Shown: positions 9,224 to 18,391 of the stretch, in pieces
How the letters are laid out: each line of letters begins with the position of its first letter
Position numbering within the stretch: the stretch's first letter is position 1
Assembly: GCA_958421945.1 (NCBI GenBank)
Contig: CATZMZ010000003.1
Location: 115,261-179,260 of the forward strand
Length of the DNA stretch: 64,000 nt
Source of the DNA: an uncultured Eubacteriales bacterium
GTDB lineage: Bacteria > Bacillota > Clostridia > Christensenellales > Borkfalkiaceae
Reading direction: 5' to 3'
Notes under the pieces: generated by a model
Databases searched by the model: none
What the model saw: the letters and a program-made list of their open reading frames with translations, nothing else
What the model was told of the DNA's origin: nothing
Program-made: the position numbers and the translations under genes

Positions 9224-12200
9224 TTATTTCACCCTTATTTTATAATCCTTTATTACGTAGTTATAATTCTTATCGTAAACAAAATAACGCAATGTATATT
9301 CGCCGATTTCATTAAATCTAAATTCGCCTTCAACTCTTTCCGTCAATCCGTTTGGCAAAATTGCAAACACTTGTATCGTTACGCTTCTATCGTCGGAAAC
9401 AGTAATTTCGGGAACTGCTATATTGCCCCCTTTCTCTATAGATTCGACAATTTCATTATTTAATGAAAAATTAAAAGATTTATCACCAACTACTGTTATT
9501 ATATATCTGTCAATAAATGTATTATCAGAACTATCAGTACAAGTATATGCTATGGCGTATTTACCTTCTTTACTAAACGAAACCTGATATTCTTTATCTG
9601 CCGGAACGTTAGTTAAAGATGCACCTTGAACAGTCAAAATTACAGATTCAACGTCGGAAAGAACGTCGAATCCTTTCGCTTTTGGCAAAATAATCGTTTC
9701 CCCGATTTTAAATCTTCTGCCGAATTCGCCACTATACACGATTTTGGGCATACCATAGTCGCCATTATTAGCAACCAATGATTGTTCAGAAATACTCATT
9801 ATGGTTAATGTATCGCCTTCGCTTGCCTCTTCAATTATAATAGAACAATAAATAAATTCTGAAAAGCCAGCAAAACTATTACCTTGTTCATCGGTATTTG
9901 CAATAAACAATCTTCTTCCATCTCCTAGATAAAATGATTTTTCACTATTTACATATTTTAAAGATAGAATATTTTGTCCACCTAAAACACTTTTTATTTT
10001 AACTTGTTTAGTATTATTTAATATTGCATTACATAATATCCCTTTTGTTTCACCTGAAACTGTAAATTTAATTGTCTTCCCATTTAATGCATCTTGTAAT
10101 ACTATTGAGAACTTTTTTATTGTTGAATCATCAGCTGTCTTTAAACTAATTGTGAAAACACCTGAATATAATTCTTTTACAAATGATGCCTTCGCATTTT
10201 CACTTTGAGACGTAATTATCGTTCCAAAAGAATCAGCACTCTTTATGGCAGATTCAACTGCAAAATAGTCTGTAATATCAAAGTTTGATTGATCTATTTT
10301 TACAATATTCACATCAAATTCTTTAATCAAACTGCTAAAGCCAATATAATCATAACTATACTTAATTTTAACAATTCCTTCTTGAGTTGGTATAAATACA
10401 CCACCATTGATTTCTTGATAATTTAAGCCACCATCATAGCTTACTTTTATTGATGGCTCAATTTCTATACTACTATCAGCCTTATACAATAATGCTTTAT
10501 TCTTATTCAAATTATATTCTCTACCAACTACATAATATGGCGCATAAGAAATCTCATCGAGTAATATTGGAGTAGATGAATAGCTTGCTTGTAATTCATA
10601 TGTAGTATAAGCACTATTACCAACATAATCATAAACAATATATTTTATTGTATACATTCCTGCCTGTTTTGGAATAAAATTATTTATATCAACATTTAGC
10701 TCTTTATTATTATATAAAACCTTTATTTCATGACTATAATTTGATCCTGTTCCTCCATTGATATCAGGTTTAGCAAATTGAACTTTTTCACCAACAAAAC
10801 AACTTAAAGTGTATTCTCCACTTAATGTTATATATAATGGCTCAATTTCTAATTGATTTTTTGCTTTGACCCAAACAATTTTTTCAGTAGAATTACCAAA
10901 ATCATCCTTTGCACTATAAACAATTCTATAATCACCAGTATAGTATGGAACAAAAACACCATCAACTATATCCATCTCAACATTACTGTCATAGTAATAT
11001 ACTTTTGTTGATACACTACACATGCCAGAATTATCATCATAAGCATAAGCATCAAATAACTTATATTCCTTTCCTACAACAGCAAGAGGAATTGTATCAA
11101 CATCTATATTTAATATAGGAGTGTTTTTATCAACTATTTGTTTTTCGGTTAAGCTTACTCCGTTAAATTGAGAAACTATATACTTTGCTCTTGTCTTTGA
11201 AAGACTATTTGCCGTAATTGAAACTAAAGCTTTTCCATTAGCAAATCCATTCCAAAGATCCACAAAATTAGATTCTTCATCAAAATCTATAAGTTTAGCT
11301 ATTTTGTCTTCACTAAATTGGTTTTTCCAATAAGAACTCCATAGAGCTATCCAGGGAGTACCTAAATAAACTGCTTTTTCTTCATAATCAAAATACAATT
11401 TAAATGTTTGTTTCTCAAAACTTTGGAAATATGTTGTTCCCTTAAAAGACATAGGATAAACATACCCTATATCTCTTGTTCCGTCAACAACTTCTTTCCA
11501 TCCTTCTGTACCACTATCATTGATATTAAATCTATATGCTTTTGATTCTTTACCACATACTTTTGCCACAACAGTACAAGCAGTTCCCACATAAGATCTA
11601 GAATCTGATGGAGAATATAAAATTACCGAAACATAATTATTCTCATTAGTAAAATCTGTAAACCTTATTTCAAGTTCTGCAAAATCAGCTTCTCCATAAT
11701 TACTTGGTTCAACCATCAATTCAAGTAATAAATCGTCTTTAGTTTTATTCGTAAAATCAACTGTATCCTTAAAAGTGATTGTCCCAGAATTTTCGCTTTC
11801 TACAACCAATCCTTTTATCTCATCGCTATACAGCGATTCACCATAATAAACATCTGCCTTATCTACAACAACTATATCGGTAACATTCGAATAAACATTA
11901 AAGGTTACTAGATTTTCATAAGTTTTATTATCTTGTTTTGCTGTATATACAATTGTATAAACGCCTGACTCATTTAGGATAATATTTTTATTAGAAAAAC
12001 ATTTACCTGAAGGGAAAATAATTTTACTTACAGCGGATATTTTTTCTCCTAGTATAGTAGCATAACAATCTGGAATTTGTAATTCATCACCAAGAATTGC
12101 ATCATCTATTTCTGCAATAGAAAAACAAGCTCCATCATCACCAACACTAAAATTAATTACCTTTGGTGAAATTCCATAATCATCTTTTGATTCATATTTT

Positions 12201-13462
12201 ATAGAATAATTGCCTTTCTCTAATAATGTATAAGAATAATAAGCGCTTCCATCAAGTTTTATAAATCCATCAACAGGTATTCCTTCTCTAATAACTGTAG
12301 TTAAGACATCAATTTGTCTATTATTTAAATTTGCCTCTGACGTTATACTACAAGGTAAAATCTTAACAACTTCCCCCAATGTATAATAAGATTTATATTC
12401 ACCAAATATTGTTATATTTTCATTTAAATTATTTTTTACAATAATTGTTTTTTCTATTTCAATATCTGAACAAGAATATTTTATTACATACTCACCAGCT
12501 TCTTTTGGTATAAACGTTAAATCATCTATGTATTCTGTTTTATTCAGAATTATTGAATTATTCTTTTTCACCTCGACAAATATTTTTTCTTTATTTGTAC
12601 TATAAACACTTGTTTTATATGGGGTTGGTATTCTATATTCTCTATTCACCTTACCAATAATATTAGGGAAAACATTAAGCTTAACTTCCTCGTTCCCTAG
12701 TGTTTTGTTCCCAAAATTTAAGCCATTGATTCTATAAACCAATGTAGAAACTTTATCACCTAATTTTGCTGATGGATAGTGAATTGATACAGTATACTTT
12801 TCAAAGCAATCAAAAACTTTTCCACAATAGCAACCATCATTGCTTTCACATGAAAAATTCCATACTAAGAAAGTTTTATCTCCATCACCGGCATAAATAC
12901 ACATTGTCCGAGGTTCGAAAAATAATTCAAGAGAAGATTTTATATTTACTTTTGTATAATCGCCTTGAGAATTTTTATACTTTGTTATTCCTAATAATGA
13001 CAAAGAAGATTGTGTATTATTAAGCTCATTATAAACTCCATACTGACAACCATCAATTTGTACTCTAATATTATTTGATGTTTTTGACGCGTCAAAAATA
13101 ATATCAAAATATTCTTCACTATTATTGTAATTCTTTATTCTAATCGCAACATTTTGATCTTTCCTTTCATCTTCGCAAAAAGAAAGTAATGAAATATGCA
13201 AATCTCCGCTTTGCTCATTTTTTAATGTGGCGTACGAATTGTATGTCCCCGTTATTTTAAGTCCCTTGCTAGCATTATTATAAATACTACCTTTATAACT
13301 ATCCAAATCAGAAAGTTCAATATCAAATGTTTCCCAAATTTCTGAAGGCATTACAAATGCGTTCGCTTTTTTAAATAAACTTGTACACAGCAAGGTTGCA
13401 AGTAATGCAACAAAGACAACTGCAACATATATAATTAGTTTTAATTTAATACTTTTTTTCAT
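9224..13462 (-). CDS. Giant secreted multi-domain Ig-like protein, locus 1
   Basis: A 1412-residue protein with a basic N terminus, a long hydrophobic segment (about 7-33) and an Ala-Asn-Ala site that could be cut by signal peptidase I. It has two LamG/jelly-roll-like regions (about 45-230 and 540-760) separated and followed by Ig-like modules that repeatedly end in a G.Y.I.Y...D..GN pattern (for example GDYRIVYSAKDDFGNST and GEYTLRYFVYDKNYNY). No LPXTG, SLH or other anchor is visible. The locus 2 protein at 48605-51625 shares the order and sentences such as RFTDFTNENNYV / RFTDTENPDNYV and DLWNGFANGK / TLWHGFTNNK. RBS AAGGAG. It lies directly after the permease genes, so capture of the transported glycan is the likely role. 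No catalytic site is seen. Confidence 0.75.
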   Translation of the reverse strand: MKKSIKLKLIIYVAVVFVALLATLLCTSLFKKANAFVMPSEIWETFDIELSDLDSYKGSIYNNASKGLKITGTYNSYATLKNEQSGDLHISLLSFCEDERKDQNVAIRIKNYNNSEEYFDIIFDASKTSNNIRVQIDGCQYGVYNELNNTQSSLSLLGITKYKNSQGDYTKVNIKSSLELFFEPRTMCIYAGDGDKTFLVWNFSCESNDGCYCGKVFDCFEKYTVSIHYPSAKLGDKVSTLVYRINGLNFGNKTLGNEEVKLNVFPNIIGKVNREYRIPTPYKTSVYSTNKEKIFVEVKKNNSIILNKTEYIDDLTFIPKEAGEYVIKYSCSDIEIEKTIIVKNNLNENITIFGEYKSYYTLGEVVKILPCSITSEANLNNRQIDVLTTVIREGIPVDGFIKLDGSAYYSYTLLEKGNYSIKYESKDDYGISPKVINFSVGDDGACFSIAEIDDAILGDELQIPDCYATILGEKISAVSKIIFPSGKCFSNKNIILNESGVYTIVYTAKQDNKTYENLVTFNVYSNVTDIVVVDKADVYYGESLYSDEIKGLVVESENSGTITFKDTVDFTNKTKDDLLLELMVEPSNYGEADFAELEIRFTDFTNENNYVSVILYSPSDSRSYVGTACTVVAKVCGKESKAYRFNINDSGTEGWKEVVDGTRDIGYVYPMSFKGTTYFQSFEKQTFKLYFDYEEKAVYLGTPWIALWSSYWKNQFSEDKIAKLIDFDEESNFVDLWNGFANGKALVSITANSLSKTRAKYIVSQFNGVSLTEKQIVDKNTPILNIDVDTIPLAVVGKEYKLFDAYAYDDNSGMCSVSTKVYYYDSNVEMDIVDGVFVPYYTGDYRIVYSAKDDFGNSTEKIVWVKAKNQLEIEPLYITLSGEYTLSCFVGEKVQFAKPDINGGTGSNYSHEIKVLYNNKELNVDINNFIPKQAGMYTIKYIVYDYVGNSAYTTYELQASYSSTPILLDEISYAPYYVVGREYNLNKNKALLYKADSSIEIEPSIKVSYDGGLNYQEINGGVFIPTQEGIVKIKYSYDYIGFSSLIKEFDVNIVKIDQSNFDITDYFAVESAIKSADSFGTIITSQSENAKASFVKELYSGVFTISLKTADDSTIKKFSIVLQDALNGKTIKFTVSGETKGILCNAILNNTKQVKIKSVLGGQNILSLKYVNSEKSFYLGDGRRLFIANTDEQGNSFAGFSEFIYCSIIIEEASEGDTLTIMSISEQSLVANNGDYGMPKIVYSGEFGRRFKIGETIILPKAKGFDVLSDVESVILTVQGASLTNVPADKEYQVSFSKEGKYAIAYTCTDSSDNTFIDRYIITVVGDKSFNFSLNNEIVESIEKGGNIAVPEITVSDDRSVTIQVFAILPNGLTERVEGEFRFNEIGEYTLRYFVYDKNYNYVIKDYKIRVK

Positions 13463-13479
13463 TAAAACATCTCCTTATA

Positions 13480-14355
13480 TTATCCTTTTAATCCACCAGC
13501 TGAAAAATTACCCATCATTTTATTACGGAATATAACGAATAAAATAACAACAGGCATACATGACAGAACACACGCAGCAAGTTTTATTGGTAATGCTCCG
13601 GCAGAATTATCTCTTGGTTGCGCATGAAGCATATATAGTCCATATGATATAGTTGGTTTATTAGCCAAGTAAAGCATAGGTGTTTGATAATCATTCCAAA
13701 AGTTAACAAATAGAACTAAAAAAACAACACCAAAAGTTCCTTTTACAAGAGGGAAAACAATTTCAAACATTATTCTTGTATGTGACGCTCCATCGATAGA
13801 AGCAGCCTGCATATATTCTCTTGAAATATTCTTAAACTGCGCATAAAAAATCAAAAAGTACATACCTGAAAAACCAGCTTTCATAATAAAAACACCGAGA
13901 AAAGAGTTTTTCAATCCTAAGCCTGTTACAATTTGCATTTCACTTGGTAATGCTCCAATAATAGGAATAATCATTGTTACAACCACTAAGCTATATACAA
14001 ATTTACTAAATAAAAAATCATACTTAGCAACAAGGTATGAAACTAAACATAATGTAAAACAATTTACGAATGCAGATCCAGCGGAATAAATAACTGAATT
14101 AAATAGCTGTAGTTCGACACCTATTGTTTTTACAGTTGAACCAAGGGGAATATCAACAGCAATGCTTTTTGCTGCAGAAATATAATTTTTAAAAACCCAA
14201 ACTTTTGGTAATCCAAATGGGTTACCCAATAAATCAAAACGATTTTTTAACGACGAGAGTATTGCCCATCCCATTGTAAATATTAAAGAAAGTGCATAAA
14301 TCGAAAGAATTATACAACTAAAAATAATAAAAGGTTCTTTACTAAACTTTTTCAT
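13480..14355 (-). CDS. Sugar ABC transporter permease (CUT1, MalG-like), locus 1
   Basis: A 291-residue inner-membrane protein with six predicted hydrophobic segments. The EAA loop AASIDGASHTRIMFEIVFP (about 187-205) is the ATPase contact site of binding-protein-dependent transporters, and the C terminus ends GNFSAGGLKG as in MalG/LacG-type permeases. With the partner permease it forms the channel for an oligosaccharide delivered by the lipoprotein at 15314-16951. The ORF starts behind AAGGAG and is 9 bases after the partner gene. No ATPase gene is present in the locus. Confidence 0.92.
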   Translation of the reverse strand: MKKFSKEPFIIFSCIILSIYALSLIFTMGWAILSSLKNRFDLLGNPFGLPKVWVFKNYISAAKSIAVDIPLGSTVKTIGVELQLFNSVIYSAGSAFVNCFTLCLVSYLVAKYDFLFSKFVYSLVVVTMIIPIIGALPSEMQIVTGLGLKNSFLGVFIMKAGFSGMYFLIFYAQFKNISREYMQAASIDGASHTRIMFEIVFPLVKGTFGVVFLVLFVNFWNDYQTPMLYLANKPTISYGLYMLHAQPRDNSAGALPIKLAACVLSCMPVVILFVIFRNKMMGNFSAGGLKG

Positions 14356-14364
14356 TTTTTCTCC

Positions 14365-15279
14365 TTAATATTCTACATCTGGGACTATTCTTACAAGCAA
14401 CCATTTTGCAATCATTGTCAATGGGAAAGTAATAGCAGTTAAAATCAACCCACCTGCCGCTAAATATGGATATTTTGAGATTGCACCACGTGAAACTTGA
14501 ACAAACAAATAAAAACCTATTGTTTGAATTGACATATTTTCAGTATGTGGGAAGAAAGCCAATATATTTGCTTGATTTACAAATAAACCTGCGAGTCCCA
14601 CTACAACAAATGTTTCTATTGTTGAACCTATAAGAGGCACTGTAATTTGAAAAAACTCACGAGTTAGAGAAACCCCATCAAGCCTTGAATACTCAACAAT
14701 ATCTTCCGGAATTCTTGACATTGCACTACTATACATAAGCATGGAAATACCGAAACTAATCCAAATATTATAAAATATAATCGATGGAAAAACAGTTTTA
14801 CTACCAGAAATCATCAAACCCATATGTTCTTTTCCTGTAATTAAGGATAAAACATTTGGAATTGCCATATCGCTGAACACCAAAAAAACCAAAGCCATCG
14901 CAATACTAGGAATAATCGATGGTAAAAATAAAACAACCTTAAAAAAACCACTACCAATAAATTTTTTATAAATATAGAATGCAAATAGTAATCCAAAAAC
15001 AAGTCCAACCACAGCACCCCAAAGATAAACTTTAATTGAATTTAGTAGTGCCTGTCCTAAAATGTTAACATCTAGTAAGTCATTAATAAAATTAACAAAG
15101 TTATCCGTACTAAAAACATATTTGTTAATACCATAGTCATATTTCTTAAATGCAAGAAGAATTGAATTAAAATTTACACCTATATAGAATATTGCAAAAT
15201 GCAGCATTGGAATTATCATCCAAAGAGTATAAAAAATAACAGCTTTTTTTCTTCCTATCGTATTCGTTTTTGGCTTCAT
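14365..15279 (-). CDS. Sugar ABC transporter permease (CUT1, MalF/UgpA-like), locus 1
   Basis: A 304-residue inner-membrane protein with an N-terminal helix pair and the EAA loop SRLDGVSLTREFFQITVPL (about 217-235). It is similar in length and motifs to the locus 2 permease at 52551-53483 (both carry an IGVNFNSI(L/I)LAFK motif near the N terminus). It forms a heterodimer with the product of 13480-14355. It is transcribed after the substrate-binding lipoprotein gene with a 34-base gap. Confidence 0.92.
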   Translation of the reverse strand: MKPKTNTIGRKKAVIFYTLWMIIPMLHFAIFYIGVNFNSILLAFKKYDYGINKYVFSTDNFVNFINDLLDVNILGQALLNSIKVYLWGAVVGLVFGLLFAFYIYKKFIGSGFFKVVLFLPSIIPSIAMALVFLVFSDMAIPNVLSLITGKEHMGLMISGSKTVFPSIIFYNIWISFGISMLMYSSAMSRIPEDIVEYSRLDGVSLTREFFQITVPLIGSTIETFVVVGLAGLFVNQANILAFFPHTENMSIQTIGFYLFVQVSRGAISKYPYLAAGGLILTAITFPLTMIAKWLLVRIVPDVEY

Positions 15280-15313
15280 AAATTTATCCTAATTATATTT
15301 TCGTTAAATTAAT

Positions 15314-16951
15314 CTAGTTTTTCCATAAATTATTATTGTATGTATACATTGCATTAAAATATTGATCAACTGTATAAGATTTGTCACCATAGAATTGCTC
15401 AAATGGATTATTTGAAGTTCCTGTTGCCCCCCAGAAAGTATTTATTGTAAAAGAAGAAGGATTTCTCTTCATTTTTGTAGAAGTTCTATAATCTGCAACT
15501 ATATTAGCTGAAGAACGAAGATTCCATAAATCTTTTCCAAAATATGTAAGTTTATCATAAGATGTTCCTATATCGTAATCATAAGGTCTTGCAATATCTG
15601 TTAATTCTGTAAATACCTTAAGTTGAGCATCTGTATGAGCAAATTGAATAAACATTTTTGATACTTTTACCTTGTCTTCTGAACAATTAGCGCTCATGAA
15701 GCATAAGCTATTGCCATAAGTTGCTATAGTTCTATCTCCCAAATCTAATGATGAAACTTTTGGAATAGGCATTGTAGCATATCTCCTATTTGATTTTGCA
15801 GCACTTTCATCAAATTCGGCAATTTCTTCAAAAGCACTACTTGCTTCATTTTGCCAATAGTTACCTTCGATTAGCATTGCTGCAGGTTTACCAATTGCAC
15901 CATCATATTTAGCACCAACAAAATACTCTTGTGCTTGTGTATGGCTAAACGCCCCTGAAAAACACTTTGAACCAATATACCAATTGCTGTTATCAACTAT
16001 ATTTTTTGCAAATTCTAAAGCTTGTTTCTTACCTATCTGCTTTGCAAGCATTTGAGCATTAGTTTCATCAATGGTATAATTTGTTTCACCTTCAATATTA
16101 TTTGAGATACCATTTGCAGTAAAATTAAGCATCATTTCATCTTTACCCAAAATATCTGCAGCAACAGAATATAAGAATTGGTTTAGATAATTTAAATATT
16201 CACCTGTCCAAATAAAAGGAATACAACCCTTTTTAACAATTTCATTACAAAGTTGATAGAATTGTTCAAATGTTGCAGGTAATCCATCATCAACAGAATG
16301 ATCAACGCCATCAATCACACCAGTTTTTCCGTCAGGGCCTTTTGATCTTAATGATTTGTTAGCACCATTTTCTTTTTCAACAAAATTACCATCTTCTTTA
16401 AAGTAAAAACCTTTTTCTTCAAACAAATCTACATCATATATAATCCCTGTAAAAATATCGCAAAATGGAATAGCATATATTTTATTATCAACTGTAAAAT
16501 AATCTATTGCTTCTTTTGTCATTTTGTCTTTTATTGATTTATTCTCATCAGGAAGTGTTGCAGAAACAATATCTGTAATATCATAAAGCAAATTTTCCTT
16601 TATAAAATCGTTATAAAGGGCATCTATTGTAAAAAATACTGTTTCTCTTTGTTGCGTTTTCATAGTAGAAATAAGGGCATTCCCTGACATAGTATTCTTA
16701 TTCGTTACAGGCTGAACCTTAACACCCGTTTTCCCTTCTTCAAATGAATAATCTTTATATTTTTCCTCAAAAGCTTTACCTATATTTTTTAACCAGTCTT
16801 CTCCAAACCCACCACCATAGTTTCCAACATACAAGTAAGTTATACCTGCATTTTCTTTCACATCACTTCCTTCGACCCCACCGCAACCTACAATGCCAAA
16901 TATTGAAAAAATACTCAATAAAATGGCTAAGTTTTTTTTAATCTTTTTCAT
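15314..16951 (-). CDS. Extracellular sugar-binding lipoprotein, locus 1
   Basis: A 545-residue solute-binding lipoprotein of the CUT1 type: leader MKKIKKNLAILLSIFSIF with lipobox GIVGC, then a large two-lobed binding protein. Motifs typical of family 1 binding proteins include YAIPFCDIFTGIIYDVDLFE near 165-185 and a DGLPATFEQFYQLCNEIVKKG block. At over 500 residues it is longer than MalE-like proteins, suggesting a large or decorated glycan ligand. It is the first gene of the locus 1 operon, behind RBS AAAGGAG, and is divergent from the AraC gene at 17111. A paralogue with the same architecture is at 53518-55185. The ligand is not identifiable. Confidence 0.9.
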   Translation of the reverse strand: MKKIKKNLAILLSIFSIFGIVGCGGVEGSDVKENAGITYLYVGNYGGGFGEDWLKNIGKAFEEKYKDYSFEEGKTGVKVQPVTNKNTMSGNALISTMKTQQRETVFFTIDALYNDFIKENLLYDITDIVSATLPDENKSIKDKMTKEAIDYFTVDNKIYAIPFCDIFTGIIYDVDLFEEKGFYFKEDGNFVEKENGANKSLRSKGPDGKTGVIDGVDHSVDDGLPATFEQFYQLCNEIVKKGCIPFIWTGEYLNYLNQFLYSVAADILGKDEMMLNFTANGISNNIEGETNYTIDETNAQMLAKQIGKKQALEFAKNIVDNSNWYIGSKCFSGAFSHTQAQEYFVGAKYDGAIGKPAAMLIEGNYWQNEASSAFEEIAEFDESAAKSNRRYATMPIPKVSSLDLGDRTIATYGNSLCFMSANCSEDKVKVSKMFIQFAHTDAQLKVFTELTDIARPYDYDIGTSYDKLTYFGKDLWNLRSSANIVADYRTSTKMKRNPSSFTINTFWGATGTSNNPFEQFYGDKSYTVDQYFNAMYTYNNNLWKN

Positions 16952-16983
16952 TTTTTTACTCCTTTAGTTTTATAATTTATAAT

Positions 16984-17032
16984 AATACAAAAAATAGTAT
17001 TATTCTCATCTTACTCAACAATTTTTTGTATT
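16984..17032. promoter_or_regulatory. Inverted repeat in the araC / transporter intergenic region
   Basis: AATACAAAAAAT at 16984-16995 is the exact reverse complement of ATTTTTTGTATT at 17021-17032, in the 159-base gap between the divergent binding-protein and AraC genes. A candidate binding site for the adjacent AraC regulator; the low base complexity limits confidence. Confidence 0.4.
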
Positions 17033-17057
17033 TTTATATAATTTTTATATGAAAGTA

Positions 17058-17086
17058 TTTACAAATACCGATTTTTTTTGTAAAAT
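17058..17086 (+). promoter_or_regulatory. Promoter of the locus 1 araC-type gene
   Basis: TTTACA (17058-17063), a 17-base spacer and TAAAAT (17081-17086). The expected transcript start leaves a short leader containing the ribosome binding site AAGGGGG before ATG 17111. Confidence 0.6.
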
Positions 17087-17110
17087 AGTAATATCAAGGG
17101 GGACTTAATT

Positions 17111-18007
17111 ATGAATTCAAACCTACAAAAAAAAATATGGTTAGATAAAAACTTTTTTATAAAAGATATAGACTTAACAAGATGCTATACCCATTTAAAC
17201 TGTTCCGTCCCCCTACACTCGCATACTTTTACGGAAATAAATATCATTGTCGCAGGGAACGGAATTCATCATATATACAACAAAGATATACCTGTTCACC
17301 GTGGCAATATTTATATAATTCCGACAAATACCGCTCACTCATATAGCAACCAAAAAGGACTTAATGTTAGGCACATACTAATAGCCGATAATTTTTTTAA
17401 CATTTATAATAACGAACTTAACTCTCTTTTAGAGTTTTCAACACTATTTAATATACAGCCTTTCCTTCCAAACTTAAATACGTATTTTATACTAAACGAA
17501 TCCCAGTTGGAAACAATCGATTCCTTTTGGAAAATACTTGAAAAAAATTCTTTAACAAACGACCGCATCGATAGCCGTTCAAACGAAGATTGCGTTATAT
17601 CAAACACTTTAGTTCTGTCAATCATTTCCTTCCTTTGTAAAGAATACCATATAACCAAACAAACTCTTACAAAAGAAACGTTTGAACAAAGCCTTTCACT
17701 TTATAAAGCAATTGAATATATCACAAATAATTATTCGGAAAAAATTTCAACTTCTTTATTAGCAAAAATATGTAATATGTCGGAATCCACTTTTTTTAGA
17801 ACGTTTAAGAATATCATTCACTCAACACCTATGGATTATTTAACGGGACAAAGAATTTTACATGCAAAAATTTTACTTAAAAACAGCGAATTCTCCATCA
17901 CGACCATTGCTCAAAACACAGGTTTTTTTGATAGCGCACACTTTTCAAAAACTTTTAGAAAAGTAACGGGAATTACACCTTTAGCGTATAGACACAACGA
18001 TATCTAA
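17111..18007 (+). CDS. AraC-family transcriptional regulator, locus 1
   Basis: A 298-residue regulator. The N-terminal third is a cupin-like sensing domain (PLHSHTFTEINIIVAGNG, then VHRGNIYIIPTNTAHSY), the usual small-molecule-binding half of sugar-responsive AraC proteins. The C-terminal about 95 residues carry the two helix-turn-helix motifs (LLAKICNMSESTFFRTFKN; TTIAQNTGFFDSAHFSKTFR, ending ITPLAYR). It is transcribed divergently from the transporter operon, which it presumably activates. The start is supported by AAGGGGG 8 bases upstream. Its DNA is richer in CpG than the neighbouring genes. It is equivalent in position to the regulator at 56700-57530. Confidence 0.92.
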   Translation: MNSNLQKKIWLDKNFFIKDIDLTRCYTHLNCSVPLHSHTFTEINIIVAGNGIHHIYNKDIPVHRGNIYIIPTNTAHSYSNQKGLNVRHILIADNFFNIYNNELNSLLEFSTLFNIQPFLPNLNTYFILNESQLETIDSFWKILEKNSLTNDRIDSRSNEDCVISNTLVLSIISFLCKEYHITKQTLTKETFEQSLSLYKAIEYITNNYSEKISTSLLAKICNMSESTFFRTFKNIIHSTPMDYLTGQRILHAKILLKNSEFSITTIAQNTGFFDSAHFSKTFRKVTGITPLAYRHNDI

Positions 18008-18044
18008 AAACTTTACTATAATATTATAAATTTATTATTTATAT

Positions 18045-18087
18045 ATGTATTGTAATATCCTCTCAACTTTTAGTAAAATACTGTCAT
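18045..18087. repeat. 43-base element, copy A
   Basis: It matches 22586-22628 over 43 bases with 7 mismatches; the shared end is GTAAAATACTGTCAT. It can be read as a promoter either way: TTTACT-17-TACAAT on minus, or TTGTAA-18-TAAAAT on plus. The two copies bracket the large secreted protein gene and its small downstream peptide gene. A shorter version (TTTTTGTAAAATAGT) overlaps the araC -10 box at 17075-17089. Confidence 0.6.
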
Positions 18088-18146
18088 AATTTTCAATCTC
18101 ACAAAAAATAATAACTAAAATTATGTATAATGTTGACACGGACACA

Positions 18147-18189
18147 ATAATAAACAGTCGATTTTTTATAAAAATAGACTGTTTATTAT
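18147..18189 (-). other. Long hairpin at the end of the peptide/large-protein transcript
   Basis: Perfect 13-base arms ATAATAAACAGTC (18147-18159) and GACTGTTTATTAT (18177-18189) with a 17-base loop. It lies about 50 bases after the stop of the small peptide gene and about 140 bases after araC. It lacks a clear T-run in either direction, so transcript-end protection or termination is only suggested. Confidence 0.5.
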
Positions 18190-18242
18190 CGATATAATTT
18201 TTTAAATAGCACAAAAATAATCAAAAATTAAAGATATGTGGT

Positions 18243-18374
18243 TTAAATATTATTTTGTTCATTAACCCAATCGTTAAGATCCATATCATTATCTCTATTT
18301 CCCGAACCTGCAAGAATATCCACTTGCAATGTTTTATAGATACAAAAACCAATTCCTAAATATTTCTTTTTCAT
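18243..18374 (-). CDS. Short peptide gene (43 aa) downstream of the large secreted protein
   Basis: ATG at 18374 opens a 43-codon frame, 17 bases after the stop codon of the large secreted protein gene and preceded by ACAAGG. The peptide starts MKKKYL, then LQVDILAGSG, and ends in an acidic stretch with D-N-D...NDWVNEQ. It resembles the 44-residue peptide at 44409-44543 in layout: Lys-rich start, a hydrophobic Leu/Val line, an Asp-x-Leu-x-x-Ser-Gly core, then Asp/Asn and a Trp. Short peptides of this general shape are common but uncharacterised in gut anaerobes (recollection, not checked). No signal peptide is seen. Function unknown. Confidence 0.5.
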   Translation of the reverse strand: MKKKYLGIGFCIYKTLQVDILAGSGNRDNDMDLNDWVNEQNNI

Positions 18375-18391
18375 AAACCTTGTTCCATCCT

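Noticed and set aside
16984..17110. CRISPR-like or phase-variable tract in the T/A-rich araC spacer
   Set aside because: There are no regularly spaced repeats; only a single inverted repeat and ordinary promoter boxes are seen.
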